A program made the translations under genes and the position numbers. From Verrucomicrobiota bacterium (GTDB lineage Bacteria; Verrucomicrobiota; Verrucomicrobiia; Verrucomicrobiales; Akkermansiaceae), in NCBI GenBank assembly GCA_017301995.1, contig JAFLEH010000001.1:1-64000 (forward strand): a DNA stretch of 64,000 bases. Direction: 5' to 3'. Below, piece by piece: positions 56,601-62,403 of this stretch. The notes under the pieces are model-generated. The model saw nothing but the letters and a program-made list of their open reading frames with translations, was not told the origin of the DNA and made no database searches. Numbering within the stretch: position 1 is the stretch's first letter; each line of letters begins with the position of its first letter.

Positions 56601-57518
56601 ATCGACTATCTTCCCGAACTCCATGCTCAGGAGGAAGTCCTCATCCCGTTCCGGATGGTATGGAACCGCAATGGACTCGGGTCGGAAGGATCCGGACCGG
56701 TCGAGTCAGCCGGTCTCGGTAAGAAACTCAACGGCTGTGTCGAGCAGGTCTTCGGTCCGCCTGTTGACAAGGATTTCCTCAACGGCCTCGCCGCCATCGG
56801 CAACGCGATCGCACAGTGCATTGATGGATTCAATGCAAAGTTGTTCAGCCAGGTTGTGGTTGGCATTCTGTTTATCAAATGGGGCAAGGACCTGCTGGAT
56901 CCGGTCGGAAAACTGGTGGAATACATCGGTTGTGTGATCGGCAGCTACATCGCGTCCGACCCAGGCACGCCAAGCGGCTACGGAGGGCCCGGCGGGGGAG
57001 GAGGGCTATTCTCGGGCCGAGGGTGCTTCCCCGCGGGGACGCCGGTCACATTGGCCGACGGTTCGCGAATACCCATCGAAAAGGTCCACCGTGACCAAGC
57101 GCTCCGCACCTCGACCTGGCGGGGCCACAGCGGCACCGTGGACGACCTGATCACACGCCAGTCCGCCGAACTGCACGAACTGGTGCTCCGCGAACTCCGG
57201 CCAGGATCCGTTCCGGTTTCCAAGCAGGATCTTACTCTCCGGATCACCGCGCCGCACCTTGTCTGGAACGATGCCAGCGGCTGGATCGCGGCATCCGCGC
57301 TCAAGCCCGGCGACTGGGTCCATCACGAAAGCGGCGCGCTGTTGGAGGTGGTATCCAACACCAGACTGCCAGGAACCCACACCGTTTACACCATCGAAGT
57401 GAAAGGCACCAACGCCTTCTTCGCCTCCGGACTGATGGTCCAGGATCTGTGCGGCGCGCAGAAACTGAAAGACCGCTCGGCCCTCGAAACCGCAACCCCC
57501 ACCACTTCCGCCCGATGA
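38646..57518 (+). CDS. Giant secreted multidomain protein (6,290 aa) with FG-GAP, Ppc, PA14 and Hint domains
   Basis: Signal peptide 1-22. Order by residue: Ppc-like (22-247); LamG/concanavalin-like (248-460); Ig-like (480-710). Then three tandem 750-residue modules, each an FG-GAP/VCBS beta-propeller with DxDxDG calcium loops, a Ppc-like pair and an SbsA-type Ig domain (about 735-1470, 1485-2370, 2380-3110). A PA14 domain (1556-1698) is nested in the second propeller. Next: Ppc pair (3110-3366); CARDB pair (3367-3612); three InlB-type repeats (3615-3850); Ig/FnIII; right-handed beta-helix (about 4160-4380); more Ig/FnIII; carboxypeptidase-regulatory-like domains (about 5470-5590, 5820-5900); and a C-terminal Hint domain starting at Cys6127 (CFPAGTPV). 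A surface adhesin or matrix protein is likely. The stop overlaps the next start (ATGA). Confidence 0.92.
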   Translation: MKRLLRLIACIPALMASEVFSQQMLNLQESPPSSGLFTAQVTDSYTSTGAASGKQWGFNAAANDRVSFHVRTTAVSNSYPIVRVASAGGTTLAEVTGASDGFVSLENVLISTPGAYQVLVYSNNSASAFSMNAILGRAISLEYEYNDQSTQANAPAAYPQAGGFRAVTAGVLDRNPDWSDLGTLTAGDSINLSLQTPAGSPLAASGVELALFKDAETTPTATATGTSLIHTVASAGRYRVRLQMPDLDGRYLTFNGGQSLSLGNPAALQITGSQTIEFWIKPKDFNSNQSVYAKAYGGEGSMALLSSGTIDYYYGTTGANSSPYQAFNTGARLRTDRWQHLALVRDFDSSPKQLRWYLDGKLVAQAEASYFPAVASSLPATVADGWTGSYRGSMDELRIWNVARTGTEIADNLDNSLTGSESGLVAYYRLSEGSGTTTADATASAITATINGSPSWDGTPSATVAAYASQNHNATYLLTATVGDTSAPTVSSMTPIPPRGHLLEGTTYAPTNVNHLRGNNDQSYLYTLTGETGGSIWGTDTYTDDSYLAKAAVHAGVLRPGETGAVKVTIKPGASGYLGTTRFGVGSAGYGGYYGSYIIERHTPVSPFALNGLYASFSVAFSEPLDTATLASGVTLVAAGTDGSFGTADDISYPLAFSEFTWDNRAIINTANGAILAPGAHRLTVPTTVTDRAGNPLASPHVENFTVLGVAGYANEQGDNGSQTLADMVSSSPSTSQPDGSFSDAGRVVSTAGWPHDIDLADLDGDGKLDAAVTQMGSVDGLRVFPGNGDRTFGTPVQFNGIGDEPHYLQFIDWDKDGDKDIAVVLTGPDLIALFRNDSTSGNIAFTRLTDVAVGDYPLGITTGDFNGDTWPDLAVSNHGTNGTTGYSVSILINDHSGSFTESKIGLTLSPRIRPFAINAADLNGDGKADLAVGDIDNGDRIAIFSGVGDGTFGAPAFLDTPDGANLSNLPVADFNGDGFPDIAAVGHSNGTYDYWVFPGAAAGTFGTRLDFDLSYGYHTYAKVADFNADGYPDLLLSGNDHVTIATNRADGTIGFNTIRRNWYETYRTAIGDLNGDGPPEIVIADHDESCLRILDGNFRAPLAADDPTTNLRHGFGRGFLSTTSDVDYWSFTASRGQVLTVAVDHAAQPGNPGLSWNVYDEVGNNLTSFLNGASGWRGQTPPYTIPRDGTYYLRVSDWYGYQGEYRFRITLSPPSTQTETEDNNAINQSDPVAFTLSGNTLSGTIAGYVAGYDTNGDFFNLGNLASGTQITANLRLPTTSTLTPVLTLFKADGSTVTPTTLTPTQLVYTLQPGDESTYHIRVTDSAGRGIMAEYFLDLELADVVPPSIVSNSLPAEGSTVTYVASSFSLGFSEDMLASAVTNAANYELLASGGDGIFGNGNDVAYTIVPPAYTSGLSATYSLPVGPLQADLYRFTATTSLKDKLNNNLTESHVRTFTVAGVPGWVLEDRDNNSQATADTLSLAVVANQPDGSFSDGGRTAATGGWPFDVEIADLDGDGNQDAAVTHLGSLDSLRIYRGDGSGNLTFSNPFPAGTGLQPMTGDYYDNSDFTGTLLTRTDATVDFSWGGGSPDPSMGADTFSVRWTGAFIPPTTGSFLLHTVSDDGVRLWVDLDRDGNFAAEELLIDRWFDQGGVHYQTTPLALTSGLSYPVKMEYYENGGGATARLYASSAMESLGDEPYDAQLIDLDKDGDQDIAVTVYGSDIVAVFRNDSSPGSIAFTRLADIAVGDQPHRLAVADFNGDTWPDLICSNRGTDGTSGYCVSVMLNNQTSGFAESKVGLSLSPKIRPWGIAAGDFNKDNKADIAVTDQDNGDRIAIFLGAGDGTFGAPTFLDTPDGPNLSDLEVADFNQDGNPDLAGVAHDNGQYDYWVFPGNGNGTFGTRLDFDLSYGYYNHFFKATDINGDGYPDLLMAGNDHVTVATNRGGATIGFDTVRRNWYETYGVTTGDLNNDGRPDLVIADHDENLLRILDATSRSPLTGDDTSTGIVHGYGRGMLTTPSDIDYWSFTATRGQVLTIAVDHSEFPNNPGLNWYVYNETGSQLTYFYNGVSGWRGQTPPLIIPRDGTYYLRVSNWYDYLGEYRFRVSLAPPGSQIESEDNNAVSQSDPLTFALSGNTLSATAGGYIAGYDTSGDYFNLGNLAPGAQLTANLRLPSTSTLSPVLTLFKADGSQVTPDSVSPTQLVHTIPAGDGTTYHLRVTDSAGRGLMAEYLVDLSISDAVPPTVVSNTLPAEGSSVSFFGSGFSLGFSEDMLASSVNAPTNYQLIGSGGDGTFSDGNEIPYALAISNYTGGLGASFTLTDGPMQPDTYRFTASTALKDRNDNPLAEAHVRTFTITAVPGWVHEDRSNDNLATADSISTSVASLPDGSFSDFGRTTSIGGWPYDVELADLDGDGDLDAAVTHLGSIDGLRIYPGNGNRTFGASLNFDNVGNEPYDALLIDWDKDGDQDISVTIYGNDVVALFRNDSTPGNLAFTRMPDVSVGDEPHRMATGDFNGDGWPDLSCSNRGTNGTTGYSVSILLNDQTGGFTESKLGTSLSPRVRPWGLTTGDYNKDGKTDIAAGDIDNGDRIAIFLGVGDGTFGAPSFLDTPDGPNPCDLETADFNQDGNPDIAVSGHSNGVYDYWIFPGNGDGSFGTRADFDLSYGYYGDFMRVADVNGDSWPDLVLAGNDHVTVATNRADGVIGFNHVRRNWYETYGTAVGDLNGDGRPELVVADHDESLLRVLDGNARSMLALDDTATDLRHGYGRGFLSSGADVDFWSFTASRGEILTIAVDNSAFPGNPGLNWYVYDEVGNQLAYFYNGQSGWRGQTPPYTIPRSGTYYLRASEWYGYSGEYRFRATLAPPGTQVESEDNNAISQSDPVSFTLSGSSLSATTAGYVAGYDTSGDYFNLGNLAAGTQVAATLRIPSTSTLAPVLTLFKADGTAVTPTTLTPTQLVYTLQPGDESTYHIRVTDSAGRGLMAEYFLDLIIADTVPPAVTACTLPTGTSGGLVSSFSLSFNKDMLATTVNNAANYALVWSGPDGTFSTADDAVIALTPGTYSSGLSNAYAINNAPLLPGNYRFTVSTGLRDKFGNNLPLPYETTFTIGQTPGYVTETEPNNGTTTSTPIVFNTDIAGYLTANCRGILTSDADIEYWTFDAEAGDKLAFEVFFPYEPSNYALNWYLTDPDGAVVFNRNLASNSIESNAPVTLAKTGAYRLRIDDYHGIRTEYRFRVSLMRGLLPESEQNDSLGAANTMTFAQVGGIDTASVAGLVGTTGELDYFNLGTISAGNTVFLTVRRPAGSTLGPIVSLYSQSGTLMAETNGTAGDDSAEVQIPTGGTYYALVWGSLGTTGLNGDYILDARVLPTTAVNFPNLRVTRLDDIVASNLKTGDTINLSYDVTNVGNLATASGLWVDRVVISPNAVYGDADDIQLALITHNGTLAPSASYTVNQTLTLTDGLPGSYYLLVKTDSSNSVDEILQEGDNATSTANPFNVALRDYPDLVIEDFTISAPNESGLRTISWNLANRGTGAAAAGHTTRLQALNTTTSQVVTDLTLTVSNPLAPNESVAQSQEITTTAAGYYLVTAAADSANALYEYGVAGHAVAEQNTIQSNFQIYRYYDITVAASPAEGGSVTGTGSAREGLPVTVTATPNTSVLPYVFLNWTEGGSFVSSQANYTFVPTRNRSLVAVFGLPQFQIAAAVSPPGTGSVSGTGNFALNTPISLGANPAPGYLFDHWEENSSSLGTVTPLVFTATANRNVTAFFRESVPSHVVSVATQPSGLTTISGAGTYNNGQSVTITAPARIEQGDSEYLFQRFELNGQFLGSAASFNKTFSTLDAATLNYTAVYQERSLKPVVSAIVCSRGTLVPIASDVTFTVTFDRDMNQAIPPAFALASVNATEIPAVPAGGTWLDARRYRSANVAFGATNGGAYTLRVTAASDSLGHVMDANETFGFTMDSLAPTAPVLVVSATSPNSATVSWTGYTAPVDLSGFRYYLEDTDFTAVSGLSAKGGGNAAARSTVFNNLLPDHEYFAAVTAVDVAGNASNTVTTVRIFLESQVPPPVVPLLTTTGLDAARLDWNAYDTSSLVGLAGFKVYSSITEFTDVTGLTPVATLPATTKTHDLTGLDRTQTHYLAVVGYNGLGQLNPAVTPVVWSDPLSGTLRTNLTIGGASAIIPIHADLAIDDGAVLTLSPGTTLRFADGVGLEVLNGRIVANGTDLLPIHFTSQADDGAGTPARGAWNGVTLSSASGVSELSRVWIRYGSGLNITAGSPNVTRIYAVQNAGAGIAATGSAQINATDCYLAFNDNGVSAADSASVAIHQSVIQNNSTANAAQAGTATFDLASNWWGTPSAAAIAATLTGSATAPTPLTGEPVIGSALVSATGNTDTGSRNVDLRLMAVNAIKYRASENSAFTGASFTDLFDPDESFRIRPYGFTLPFTLSTGAGLKTVYLQTNSATATNGPTHSVAFNYITGGPVVASFSLTDGQTVSRPITVTGSATAPLGVKWIDFLIDGNLAARNSSTSFNMQWDPRSLAGGIHRVELRARDQAGNESGRALNITIAPAPPPAPVVSAPADGSVTNTAATTVSGTAEPGVSLRITRNGATVSGTLNAAPNGTFSVSGIPLVEGDNTLVVTAFDNLGSASSTPRTVIFDTGPPAAPVLGVPVYQANRGLDFEWQYAETGERPAKFKLFWHNAAFTTTGQATGQSAFLTLTSYNLSSLPDGTWYFSVVGYDDAGNPSALSNQRSMTVDFQKPAFSVAYDGSIPAGPGNLGITLTSNEPLSSTPIFTIRPAGSPESVSVPLTQQSPTIFTANFLVTDLSAASGAATVRVSATDLANNSFTGSPSGPALAFDVTKPTGALTLDRSAPIQTIAPVTVNLGLQLSEPPAVGSTPVLRFEPPVGSDVTISLTGSGTTWTGSLGLTPAMGRGTGFFRLAVTDRYGNSGTVLTPGSIEIYNTEFPDPPARPTGLSGQALSGGRVSINWDDVPRAESYRIYREPGNNAAVPTLLLADNVTDSEYTDTPPADGYYTYAVVAVLRGAESQPSGVLNAPSDRTPPEKPENFTATLGNSGVAISWSAPTGEVPQRYKVYRGDTVIYTTTTPITITDHPPRGIHEYRVASADPRGNENSTDPITIELLVSPVNNLQALLREGSPTSLTWQSTDPTVTGFNIYRNGVKQNGASLPNPFHIDPLPTGTTSVVYEVTALNAAGNESPRRSLTAMAAALNLLLNPDATNTERPSIRYYFDTLRPTVTNLASGANLAIERFDIMRTVGATDALETGADTNLNIAPGQTGHSDFVVPAPRTAATPQTIQLLARGPADESGGRVTYEAVFTKSPAVPQSETASLVPAVPPLAGGLTDFTATIFNPSAVPIEIIIGRATGNQPGDVSVAVLDPLGVEVHRKLFNGAGVSPVTTDGSGNMFLTIPPRGSKSFTIPDVFVPEALGEGNRSATFVLHIAAIHYRTGTGALVSAGNIANQISSSLVQTPYYGTSETNKNAYADNEPIIITGQAIDRATSQPLPNTALHIGFGARGTVIYQDVTTDGSGNYTLSYTPTPGFAGRLNIWAAHPDVVDQLNQVSIEYRRLYVTPGRGQVVMSKNDTLDISMRLFNPGDIPVSDVTLTARAYVMDGENEVPVPSITAALIGNGFDMDPKQERAVGVRLTAALDAPDNALIDIGYVSADGATATFYGTLSLRPAVPALSFVKPRVGYLEGSVNRGSIQSYEVILENLGLRAVENPEVILPSQLAWVDVNLQRSADGRILLPDIPIGGRISFAVSFAPPESVPLGFYNDFFEVRATNLQTPFRVNVFPQVTSSQVGEVKFKVDNIFVDPVPNAKVRLRNPNLREELGPFLTDSNGEVTIPNLQEGTWSWQIIAAGHSSQTGTVEVIPGQITLVETRLSKSLVTVEFSVVPKPFTDRYEIVIEQTFETRVPFPVLVFDPPSFQFTNPDDQFETTLLVKARNEGLISMFDLEINGEVSSYGSLQPLIDYLPELHAQEEVLIPFRMVWNRNGLGSEGSGPVESAGLGKKLNGCVEQVFGPPVDKDFLNGLAAIGNAIAQCIDGFNAKLFSQVVVGILFIKWGKDLLDPVGKLVEYIGCVIGSYIASDPGTPSGYGGPGGGGGLFSGRGCFPAGTPVTLADGSRIPIEKVHRDQALRTSTWRGHSGTVDDLITRQSAELHELVLRELRPGSVPVSKQDLTLRITAPHLVWNDASGWIAASALKPGDWVHHESGALLEVVSNTRLPGTHTVYTIEVKGTNAFFASGLMVQDLCGAQKLKDRSALETATPTTSAR

Positions 57519-60500
57519 ACCCGACATCACGCTCCCGCTTCTGGCCGGCACTCGCCGCAGGCATGTTTCTGCTCGTGGGCTCCCGGCTCAACGCCCAACA
57601 GCAATTCCAAGGGATCTGTTCGCAGGTCAAGATCGCCATCGAACAGGAACTCACCATCGAGCGCATCGGCTTTGAGGCGACCCTCGAAGTGACTAACAAC
57701 GACGGCGCCGACCCGGTCACGGACCTATCCGCCCAACTCACCTTCCGGGATCCGGAAACCGGTGAGGACGCTGCGGACAAGTTCTTCGTGCAACCGCCCA
57801 CGTTCGAGAACATCAACCGGATTGACGGCACCGGCGTGATCGAACCCACCAAAAAGGCGGTCGTCCGCTGGTTTCTCATCCCGAAAATCGCGGCAGGCGG
57901 CACCAATCCGCAGGGACGCGAATACGCCATCGGCTGCAGCATCGCCGCCAACATGCGCGGCGAAGCGCTCCCGGCGGAATCGCTGCTCGTCGTCGAGGAC
58001 ACCATCACCGTAAAACCCGAACCGCAGTTGGAGATCACCTATTTCCAACCGCGCGATGTCGCAGCCGACGACCCATTCACTCCGGAAGTCGAAAGCCCGG
58101 TGCCTTTCACCCTCGGAGTTCTCGTCCACAACGCGGGATACGGAACCGCCAAGAAACTCAAGATCGACTCCAAACAACCGAAGATCGTCGAAAACAAAAA
58201 CGGCCTGCTCCTCGTCGCCAGATTGTTAGGAGCGCGGGTGCAGGATTCTCCGCTCAACGAGTCATCATTGCTGGTTGACCTCGAGGACATCGAGCCCGGC
58301 AAAACCAAGAAAGGCGCGTGGGACATGATCACGACGCTCTCTGGCGAATTCGTCGAGTTCAAGGCCTCCTACACCCACTCCGACGCGCTCGGCGGGCGAG
58401 ACACCTCCGTGATCAAGTCCCTCAGCGCCCACTTCATTGAAGCGGAGGTAATGAACGACGAACCCGGCCGCGACCGGATTCTCGATTTCCTGGCCGATAC
58501 CGATCGAGACGAGGATCGCATCCCTGACACGCTCTATGAAACGGATGGCTCGGTACTTCCCGTCAACCACCTGACGCAGACAACCATCGACGGTTCGCTG
58601 GGGGCAGGAACGGTCACCGTCCATCTGGACGCCGACCGCGAAGGCTGGGGTTACATGCGCCTCGACGATCCCGCGCAGTCCCGCTACAAGATCGACCGCG
58701 TCGTCCGTTCCGATGGCAAGGTTCTTCATCCCCGCAACGCCTGGACCAACTTCCGTTACCGGAGATCGGACAATCAGAAACTGACCTTCCTCAACATCCT
58801 CGATCGCGTCCAGAGCGGCCAGACGTACACCTATGCCGTTACCTATCAGGCCGTGGTCGCCGACACCACACCGCCCAACACCCGTCTCCGGTTCTCGGGC
58901 GAGGTCACCGAATCCGGCGGAAGCTACTACACCGCGGGCACCACCCAGCTCTATTTCACCTCCGAGGATGCCAGCCCGGTCTCGATCGTCTATCGGATCA
59001 ACGGCGCCGCATACCGGCCCGGCCTGCCTTTCACTCTCGGTGCCCCGGGCACCTATGTGATCGACTTCTTCGCCACCGACGCCGCCGACAACGCCGAAAC
59101 ACCGAAGACGGCCACCGTCATCGTTCCCGGAGCGGAAGCTCCTTTGGCCCTAGATCTCCCGCGCGACAGCATGTTCCCCACCAACCTGCTTTCAACCCGT
59201 CCGCGCAGCGTGCCGATCTCAGCCAATGTGCCCGCTTCCGCGCTCACCCTGAACGGCGAACTGAAGATCTATCAGGGTGTCCGCGCCTGGCCGCGGCTAT
59301 CCGGCATGCCGCCCACGCCCACCTCGCGCGACCACGCCACCATCAGTGTCAGCGGGCAGTTCGCGGACTTCTACAAGTACTCGGTCAACGGCTCGCCGTG
59401 GAGCGCCGAAGCGCCGGTGGCACTGCCGATCTCCCTAACCGGCCTATCCGGCCCGGTCACGCTCTCGGTTCTGGCGCGCCCGTCCACAGGAGACTATCCG
59501 GAGGAAACCGAGGCACTTTCGGTTTTCTGGACCGTTTCCGCCGAAGCACCGGCGCTCGAAGTCGCGGGTGTGCCACCCACGCCATCGAACAACTCCGGGT
59601 CCGCCACACTCACCCCGTCGGATTCCTCGGCGGATCTCTATCGGTGGACCATCGCGAACGGCTACTATCGCGCCGAGGCCCCGCTCACCTCGCCGGTCCT
59701 GCTAGACCAACTCGCGCAAGGATCGCACTCCGTGAAGTTCATCGCCCGCCGCGGCGGAACGTGGCAGTTGGAATCGGCCGCCACCCATGTTTCGTGGACC
59801 TATAACAAGGATTACGGTTTCGAATTCGAAAATGAACTGACCGCCGTCCGCACGGTTTCCTTCCCCAATGCGGCCGGCACCACCGTTGCATTCGACTGGG
59901 ACGGCCGGGATGACGCGGGCATCCCGCAGATTCCAGGCGCCTACACCGCGGTGCTCACTCTAACCGACCCGCTCGGCAACAAGTCGTATGCCGCGGCCAT
60001 ACTAACTATCGAGGGTCTGAGTGCGCGCGAAGTGGAACTCGCCTCAACGGCCAACGGCCCGCGCCGCACGCGCGCTTCAGGAAACTGGGCCGTCTGGCAG
60101 GAGAATATCGCGGGCATCGAGGCGATCCGCGCCTCCAACCTTGCCACCGGAGACCCTGCCTCGGCCGTTTCCACCGATCCGGATTACAATCAGGAAAACC
60201 CGGCCACCGACGGGCGCTATGCCGTCTGGCAGGCACGCCGCCCCAACAACACGACCGACATCCTGTGGCGAGACCTCACAACCGGCACGTCCGGTGCGGT
60301 CACCGAGACCACCAACAAATCCGAGGTAAACCCGGCCGTATCCTGGCCTTGGGTGGTCTATCAAACCCAGCCCGCCGATAACCCGGCCGCTCCCTGGCAG
60401 GTGGAGGCATGGAATGCGGAAACGAACACGCGTTTCCTGTGCAATCCGGCACAAGGCAGTCAGTTCCGCCCGCGCGTCCACGCCGGACGCTGCGTGTGGG

Positions 60501-61471
60501 AGGACCACCGCAACGTCGGACCCGGTGAGGTCTATTTCTGCGACCTCGAAACCCGCGCCCGCCGCCGCATCACCAACAACACCTTCGGCCAAAACAATCC
60601 GGTGATCTTCGGCGACCTGATCGCCTGGCAGGACAACCGAAACGGCCAGGCGGATATCTATCTGTTCGATCTGCTCAAGGGCACCGAACAACGGCTGACG
60701 GAAACCACCTACAATGAGATCAACCCGGAACTCGCCGGGTGGTGGCTGCTCTATCAGGAAGACTCGCTCGGCACCGGAACCGAAAACATCCGTCTGATGG
60801 ACGTGCAGACCGGCAGCGGCGTATCACTCACCCGCGCCGAGGCGGATTACGGTCCCGGATCGCTCGGCAATGGTTTCGCGGTCTGGACCGAGAACATCGA
60901 CTCCACCACCCGCCGCTCGGTGGCTTCTCTGCTCCCCGGACTGCAGCCGGTGTCGGTGAAGGCCAACGCCATCGCCGTGACGCCGGCGCTTGCCGCCACC
61001 TTCGCCACCTCGCACGCGTTGCTCGCCGAATGGGGGCCCCAGGCGGGCATATCGTCCGTCACCACCTTCGACTCGTTCAGCCCGCTCGTTTCACGCACCG
61101 CGACCTTCAGCGGCGGGACGGCATCGGGCGAGGACTTCCCGCTCACGGCGGGCGGTTTCATTTGGGTGCAGTTCAGCCAACCCAACATGGCCGACCTCGG
61201 CGTGGGCGGAGAAAACACCATCGCTCTATCCGTCGGGTTGAACGCCTTCAGCCACGCCGGCTTCCCGGTTGACGCCACCGCCCACAAGGTGATCGCGTCC
61301 ATCGGCACGGACAAACTCAGAGCCCTCCGCTTCTACGACGCGTTCTCCGGCCGCTGGCGCGCCGTGGAAGTCACCGACGCGGGCCAATTGATAGGTCCGG
61401 ATTTCGCCATCCCGCGCGTCGCCACGCTTTTGCTGGATGTGAAAGCTCCGGTCCCCTCCTGGAAACCATGA
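57515..61471 (+). CDS. Large secreted protein with OmpL47-like and TolB-propeller-like domains
   Basis: A 1,318-aa protein. The ATG at 57515 overlaps the giant gene's TGA and opens a signal peptide (FWPALAAGMFLLVGSRLNA). Residues 30-400 are beta-sandwich, CARDB-like (TLEVTNNDGADPVTDLSAQL, FTLGVLVHNAGYGTAKK). Residues 470-560 match an OmpL47-type domain (YFTSEDASPVSIVYRINGA through FFATDAADNAE). Residues 850-1140 form repeated blades of a TolB/WD40-like propeller (VWQENIAGIEAIRASNL, AWQDNRNGQADIYLFDL, LYQEDSLGTGTENIRLMD). It is probably a partner of the giant protein at the cell surface. Coupled at its end to the rhodanese-like gene by another ATGA. Confidence 0.85.
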   Translation: MNPTSRSRFWPALAAGMFLLVGSRLNAQQQFQGICSQVKIAIEQELTIERIGFEATLEVTNNDGADPVTDLSAQLTFRDPETGEDAADKFFVQPPTFENINRIDGTGVIEPTKKAVVRWFLIPKIAAGGTNPQGREYAIGCSIAANMRGEALPAESLLVVEDTITVKPEPQLEITYFQPRDVAADDPFTPEVESPVPFTLGVLVHNAGYGTAKKLKIDSKQPKIVENKNGLLLVARLLGARVQDSPLNESSLLVDLEDIEPGKTKKGAWDMITTLSGEFVEFKASYTHSDALGGRDTSVIKSLSAHFIEAEVMNDEPGRDRILDFLADTDRDEDRIPDTLYETDGSVLPVNHLTQTTIDGSLGAGTVTVHLDADREGWGYMRLDDPAQSRYKIDRVVRSDGKVLHPRNAWTNFRYRRSDNQKLTFLNILDRVQSGQTYTYAVTYQAVVADTTPPNTRLRFSGEVTESGGSYYTAGTTQLYFTSEDASPVSIVYRINGAAYRPGLPFTLGAPGTYVIDFFATDAADNAETPKTATVIVPGAEAPLALDLPRDSMFPTNLLSTRPRSVPISANVPASALTLNGELKIYQGVRAWPRLSGMPPTPTSRDHATISVSGQFADFYKYSVNGSPWSAEAPVALPISLTGLSGPVTLSVLARPSTGDYPEETEALSVFWTVSAEAPALEVAGVPPTPSNNSGSATLTPSDSSADLYRWTIANGYYRAEAPLTSPVLLDQLAQGSHSVKFIARRGGTWQLESAATHVSWTYNKDYGFEFENELTAVRTVSFPNAAGTTVAFDWDGRDDAGIPQIPGAYTAVLTLTDPLGNKSYAAAILTIEGLSAREVELASTANGPRRTRASGNWAVWQENIAGIEAIRASNLATGDPASAVSTDPDYNQENPATDGRYAVWQARRPNNTTDILWRDLTTGTSGAVTETTNKSEVNPAVSWPWVVYQTQPADNPAAPWQVEAWNAETNTRFLCNPAQGSQFRPRVHAGRCVWEDHRNVGPGEVYFCDLETRARRRITNNTFGQNNPVIFGDLIAWQDNRNGQADIYLFDLLKGTEQRLTETTYNEINPELAGWWLLYQEDSLGTGTENIRLMDVQTGSGVSLTRAEADYGPGSLGNGFAVWTENIDSTTRRSVASLLPGLQPVSVKANAIAVTPALAATFATSHALLAEWGPQAGISSVTTFDSFSPLVSRTATFSGGTASGEDFPLTAGGFIWVQFSQPNMADLGVGGENTIALSVGLNAFSHAGFPVDATAHKVIASIGTDKLRALRFYDAFSGRWRAVEVTDAGQLIGPDFAIPRVATLLLDVKAPVPSWKP

Positions 61472-62403
61472 AACGCCCACCCCATACCCTTCCATCCGCC
61501 ATGAAACCATCCATCGTTTCCACCGCCATCGCCGGCGTCCTGGCCCACGCCGTCCTAACACAGTCGGCCGGTGCGATCACCGCCGCCGATCTATCCGCCA
61601 AACTGGCCGCCGGGCAGCTGATCCATCTGATCGATCTCCGCCCGTCCAACCGCTTCGAAACGGGCACCATCCCCGGCGCGATGAACGTGCCGGCCACCAT
61701 CATCCGCGAAAAGAAGCTGCCGCCGCTCTCGCCCGTGGTGCTTTTCGACGACGGACTCGGCAAGATCGACGTCGCGGGCATCGCCGCCGAACTCAACAAG
61801 CGTCCGGGTTGGAAAGCGGAAGCCCTGGAGGGTGGTTTCTCGGCATGGCAGGCTCTTGCAAGCGCGACCGCAACCTCTTCCAAAGGACTTCACAACGAGG
61901 AGATCCAACATATAACCTATCAGGATCTGACCGACTTGAAGGATCCGGTGGTGATGGTGGATGTCCGGCAGGTGGATCCGGCCACGACCGGAAAAACCGC
62001 CACCAAAGCGGCGCTCGGCAAGAAACCCGCGAACGCCTCCACTCCCGACACGGTTTCCGGCTACTGCGCCAAAGCCGGCAACCGCGAGTACAAACGCGGT
62101 CTCGACGAACTCCGCCGGTCCCATGAACCACCCGCCAAGATGCGTTCCAAGACCATCCCGCGCCCCGGCAGGGCCGCGCCGGACAACACCCCGCCGCTCG
62201 TCGTTCTCGTCGGCGCCGTGGGCGACGACCTCCGCGAAACCGTCCGCCGGCTCCGTTCGGAAGGTTACACCCGCGTGATGATCCTCGCGGGTGGCGACGA
62301 AGCGATTCTGCTAGAAGGAAAACCCGGCAAAGGCCGGATGTCCGGCCCGATCATCGAAGGCAAAGTCCCCACCACCGAACCCTCCACGTCCGCCACGCCA
62401 TGA
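61468..62403 (+). CDS. Exported degenerate double-rhodanese protein
   Basis: A 311-aa protein. The ATG at 61468 is coupled to the preceding stop; a second ATG at 61501 would begin the signal peptide more neatly (MKPSIVSTAIAGVLAHAVL). The first rhodanese-like domain is at about 33-130: LIDLRPSNRFETGTIPGAMN then LEGGFSAW. Where the active-site Cys is normally found there is VVLFDDGLG, so it cannot carry sulfur by the usual route. A weaker second copy is at 145-295: VVMVDVRQVDP, LRSEGYTRVMILAGG. It probably acts as a binding or structural domain in the envelope. Confidence 0.78.
   Translation: MKRPPHTLPSAMKPSIVSTAIAGVLAHAVLTQSAGAITAADLSAKLAAGQLIHLIDLRPSNRFETGTIPGAMNVPATIIREKKLPPLSPVVLFDDGLGKIDVAGIAAELNKRPGWKAEALEGGFSAWQALASATATSSKGLHNEEIQHITYQDLTDLKDPVVMVDVRQVDPATTGKTATKAALGKKPANASTPDTVSGYCAKAGNREYKRGLDELRRSHEPPAKMRSKTIPRPGRAAPDNTPPLVVLVGAVGDDLRETVRRLRSEGYTRVMILAGGDEAILLEGKPGKGRMSGPIIEGKVPTTEPSTSATP

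Noticed and set aside
38646..57518. The giant gene as a polyketide or peptide synthetase, suggested by its size and the nearby halogenase
   Set aside because: It has a signal peptide and FG-GAP, Ppc, PA14, FnIII and Hint domains but no carrier, condensation or ketosynthase motifs. The halogenase is 15 kb away.
57024..57518. Polymorphic toxin with pretoxin-Hint and C-terminal toxin
   Set aside because: Only about 25 residues follow the Hint domain, so there is no room for a toxin. The next gene is another exported protein, not an immunity gene.
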